From Rhodobiaceae bacterium (GTDB lineage Bacteria > Pseudomonadota > Alphaproteobacteria > Parvibaculales > Parvibaculaceae): a stretch of 5,576 bases of DNA. Below the pieces are notes generated by a model. It did no database searches. It was not told the DNA's origin and saw only the letters and a list, made by a program, of their open reading frames with translations. The position numbers and the translations under genes are program-made. The stretch covers positions 1 through 5,576 of the forward strand of contig NVSO02000115.1 in assembly GCA_002401305.2 (NCBI GenBank). Direction: 5' to 3'. Position 1 is the first letter of the stretch; each line of letters opens with the position of its first letter. Shown here piece by piece: positions 5,431 through 5,576 of this stretch.

Positions 5431-5576
5431 ATGGGCACCGCCTCCACGAATGACACTGATCTATTGGTGACACCCCTGCACGCACTCCACATTGAGCTCG
5501 GCGCAAAGATGGTGCCCTTCACAGGCTACGACATGCCCGTGCAATATCCACTAGGTGTCATGGGAGAACACAATCA
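5431..5576 (+). CDS. gcvT: Glycine cleavage system T protein, aminomethyltransferase (N-terminal part)
   Basis: GcvT transfers the methylene group from the aminomethyl-lipoyl arm of GcvH to tetrahydrofolate, releasing ammonia, as part of the cytoplasmic glycine cleavage complex. The window holds 48 full codons and two bases of the next. [27 protein letters not shown] (residues 14-40, shown in part as [18 protein letters not shown]) is the conserved GcvT start region, and GVMGEHN at 42-48 continues into the folate-binding domain. Full-length GcvT is about 360-380 aa, so nearly all lies beyond the right edge. The ATG at 5431 has only a weak Shine-Dalgarno (GAAGTGAG at 5418-5425). The glycine riboswitch directly upstream independently supports the assignment, and gcvH and gcvP genes are expected further on. 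Confidence 0.93.
   Translation, partial: MGTASTNDTDLLVTPLHALHIELGAKMVPFTGYDMPVQYPLGVMGEHN

Overview
The window reads as chromosomal DNA of an alphaproteobacterium of moderate GC content. The clues are an aminoglycoside-phosphotransferase-type homoserine kinase directly downstream of ispH, an arrangement common in that class, and a tandem glycine riboswitch ahead of gcvT. I cannot place it more finely from this sequence.

Left part, minus strand: ispH (last step of the MEP isoprenoid pathway) is followed after 43 bp (or a few more, depending on start choices) by thrB (threonine synthesis), which runs off the left edge and lacks its C-terminus. A divergent intergenic region of about 160-220 bp carries two spaced palindromes with CTCTA/TAGAG half-sites, one of them over a candidate ispH -10 box.

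Centre, plus strand: a small lipoprotein of unknown function, then two tandem paralogous membrane-anchored alpha/beta hydrolases (about 363 and 369 aa). Both have a serine/aspartate/histidine triad, an HGGPG oxyanion motif like S33 prolyl-aminopeptidase relatives, an N-terminal signal anchor and four cysteines at matching positions, pointing to a periplasmic enzyme domain. The leader of the first hydrolase holds a 16-bp hairpin that buries its Shine-Dalgarno sequence. The second can form a weaker, differently built helix over its start codon. This pair and its leaders are the least ordinary part of the window.

Right part, plus strand: a good sigma-70-type promoter (TTGACT-N16-TAGTAT), a tandem glycine riboswitch with a leader/linker helix, a candidate expression platform that carries a second copy of the P1 strand ACTCTG, and the first 48 codons of gcvT, so the glycine cleavage genes are glycine-regulated here. 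There is no sign of CRISPR, insertion sequences, tRNA or rRNA.
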